Below, piece after piece: positions 13,765 to 14,392 of a stretch of 14,392 nucleotides of DNA. The stretch's first letter is position 1. The number at the start of each line of letters is the position of its first letter. Below the pieces are notes generated by a model. That model did no database searches, had not been told where the DNA came from, and worked only from the letters and a program-made list of their open reading frames with translations. The stretch is from Chloroflexota bacterium (lineage in GTDB: Bacteria > Chloroflexota > Limnocylindria > Limnocylindrales > CSP1-4), in assembly GCA_021812735.1 (NCBI GenBank), contig JAKAMV010000149.1:1-14392 (forward strand), written 5' to 3'. The translations under genes and the position numbers were made by a program.

Positions 13765-14232
13765 GTGAACTACGAACTCTTCATGGGCGAGGCGCTCGCC
13801 GAGGCGCAGCTGGCGATGGACGACGGCGGACCGCCGCATGCCGCGGTTGCGGTGGTCGACGAGGCGATGGTCGCCCGGGCCCGTGATCGCGTCCGCGAGA
13901 CTGGCGATCCGACGGCCCACGCGGTGATGGGGGCGATTCGCGAGGCGGCGCGCCGGCTCGGACGGGAGAAACTGGCCGACGTCACGATCTTCACGACTGT
14001 CGAGCCGTGCGCGATGTGTGTCGGGGCGATGCTGCAGGCCGGGGTCGAGACACTCGTCTTTGCAGCCCCCGATGAGGTCAACGGGGCGGCCGGGGGCGCC
14101 GTGCAGTTGGCTCAGCATCCCGGGCTGCGCCGCCGCCTGCGCCTGGTGACGGGGATTCGCCGCGACGAGGTGGAGGAACTGCGGGGCCGCGCCCTGGCAC
14201 GCGCGGAGGCGGCACGACCCGCCGACGGCTGA
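13765..14232 (+). CDS. TadA-like nucleoside/tRNA deaminase family protein lacking the catalytic Glu
   Basis: This 155-residue member of the cytidine/deoxycytidylate deaminase superfamily is most like TadA, which makes inosine at the tRNA-Arg wobble base. The zinc ligands His52, Cys82 and Cys85 (PCAMC) are spaced exactly as His57, Cys87 and Cys90 in E. coli TadA, and DPTAH precedes the histidine as in TadA. The proton-shuttle Glu of the HAE motif is Val54 (HAV, codon GTG), and the residue matching substrate-contacting Asn46 is Asp41. Zinc binding should persist but hydrolytic deamination is not expected. Eukaryotic Tad3/ADAT3, the inactive partner of Tad2, has a similar Glu-to-Val change. GTG 13765 is preferred because of the -10 element 6 nt upstream; ATG 13783 would shorten the protein by six residues. 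A tRNA-Ser gene follows. A sequencing error at one base is possible for Val54. Confidence 0.82.
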   Translation: MNYELFMGEALAEAQLAMDDGGPPHAAVAVVDEAMVARARDRVRETGDPTAHAVMGAIREAARRLGREKLADVTIFTTVEPCAMCVGAMLQAGVETLVFAAPDEVNGAAGGAVQLAQHPGLRRRLRLVTGIRRDEVEELRGRALARAEAARPADG

Positions 14233-14273
14233 GAGTCTGCCGGCGGCGCCCGCGCACGGCGGCATCCGACTCT
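14232..14273 (+). terminator. Putative hairpin terminator after the deaminase gene
   Basis: AGAGTC followed by TGCCG pairs with CGGCA and GACTCT further on, giving 11 base pairs with a 3-nt bulge and a GC-rich inner loop. It starts at the last base of the stop codon. No T-run follows, so efficiency is uncertain; it separates the deaminase gene from the tRNA gene. Confidence 0.45.
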
Positions 14274-14323
14274 GCTCTCGCCCACGGTCCAGCCCGGAGT
14301 CCTGTCGCGCCGCGAGCCTTTGG

Positions 14324-14329
14324 TATCCT
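14324..14329 (+). promoter_or_regulatory. Possible -10 element of the tRNA-Ser promoter
   Basis: TATCCT matches four of six consensus bases and lies 7 nt before the mature tRNA 5' end. CTGTCG, 16 nt upstream, is a weak -35 candidate. A very short leader before the tRNA would result. Confidence 0.35.
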
Positions 14330-14336
14330 CTGCCGC

Positions 14337-14392
14337 GGAGAGGTGTCCGAGTGGTTGATGGTGCCGCTCTCGAAAAGCGGTGTGCGAAAGCA
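14337..14392 (+). tRNA. tRNA-Ser (anticodon CGA), 3' end cut by window edge
   Basis: The sequence begins with the acceptor strand GGAGAGG and a D-arm containing GTGGTTGATGG, as in serine tRNAs. The anticodon stem CCGCT/AGCGG (14364-14368, 14376-14380) closes a 7-nt loop CTCGAAA with anticodon CGA at 14371-14373, reading UCG. The last bases, TGC-GAAA-GCA, start the long variable arm typical of tRNA-Ser. The T-arm and 3' acceptor strand lie outside the window. Confidence 0.93.

Overview
The window is about 70% G+C, gene-dense, and has no phage or IS genes. It probably comes from an uncultured or environmental bacterium of a high-GC lineage such as Chloroflexota or Actinobacteriota. That placement is an inference from base composition, the GC-driven long antisense frames, the possible leaderless starts and the gene content; no marker gene here fixes the phylum.

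Left half (1-7980, all minus strand, transcribed right to left). The first block is a compact carbon-monoxide dehydrogenase operon, cooF - cooS - cooC - FAD/NAD(P)H oxidoreductase (7980 to 3266). cooF and cooS overlap by 4 nt, and the other gaps are 20 and 13 nt. CooS is the Ni-Fe-S catalyst, CooF a four-cluster ferredoxin, CooC the nickel-insertion ATPase, and the flavoprotein a likely outlet from reduced ferredoxin to NAD(P)H. No acetyl-CoA synthase genes are present in the window, so this looks like a stand-alone CO-oxidation unit. After a 136-bp spacer with a hairpin comes an acoX-acoA-acoB block (3129 to 1): an NAD-kinase-like AcoX and the alpha and beta E1 subunits of an acetoin/2-oxoacid-type TPP-dependent dehydrogenase. 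AcoB runs off the left edge.

An exact 30-bp direct repeat lies upstream of acoX and again upstream of cooF, in the same orientation to each. It could be a shared control element for the two blocks.

Right half (7981-14392). A 297-bp divergent spacer leads to a plus-strand pair, a SNF2-family helicase and a SWIM zinc-finger protein, with 2 nt between them. These converge on a minus-strand 6-phosphofructokinase carrying PPi-type signature residues. Divergent from it is a small TadA-like deaminase in which the catalytic Glu of the HAE motif is Val and a substrate-binding Asn is Asp, resembling the inactive eukaryotic Tad3/ADAT3 subunit. A tRNA-Ser(CGA) gene is cut by the right edge.

The points most worth following are the CooS D-cluster ligand change (Ser52), the shared 30-bp repeat, the Tad3-like deaminase and the complete cooFSC-oxidoreductase operon.
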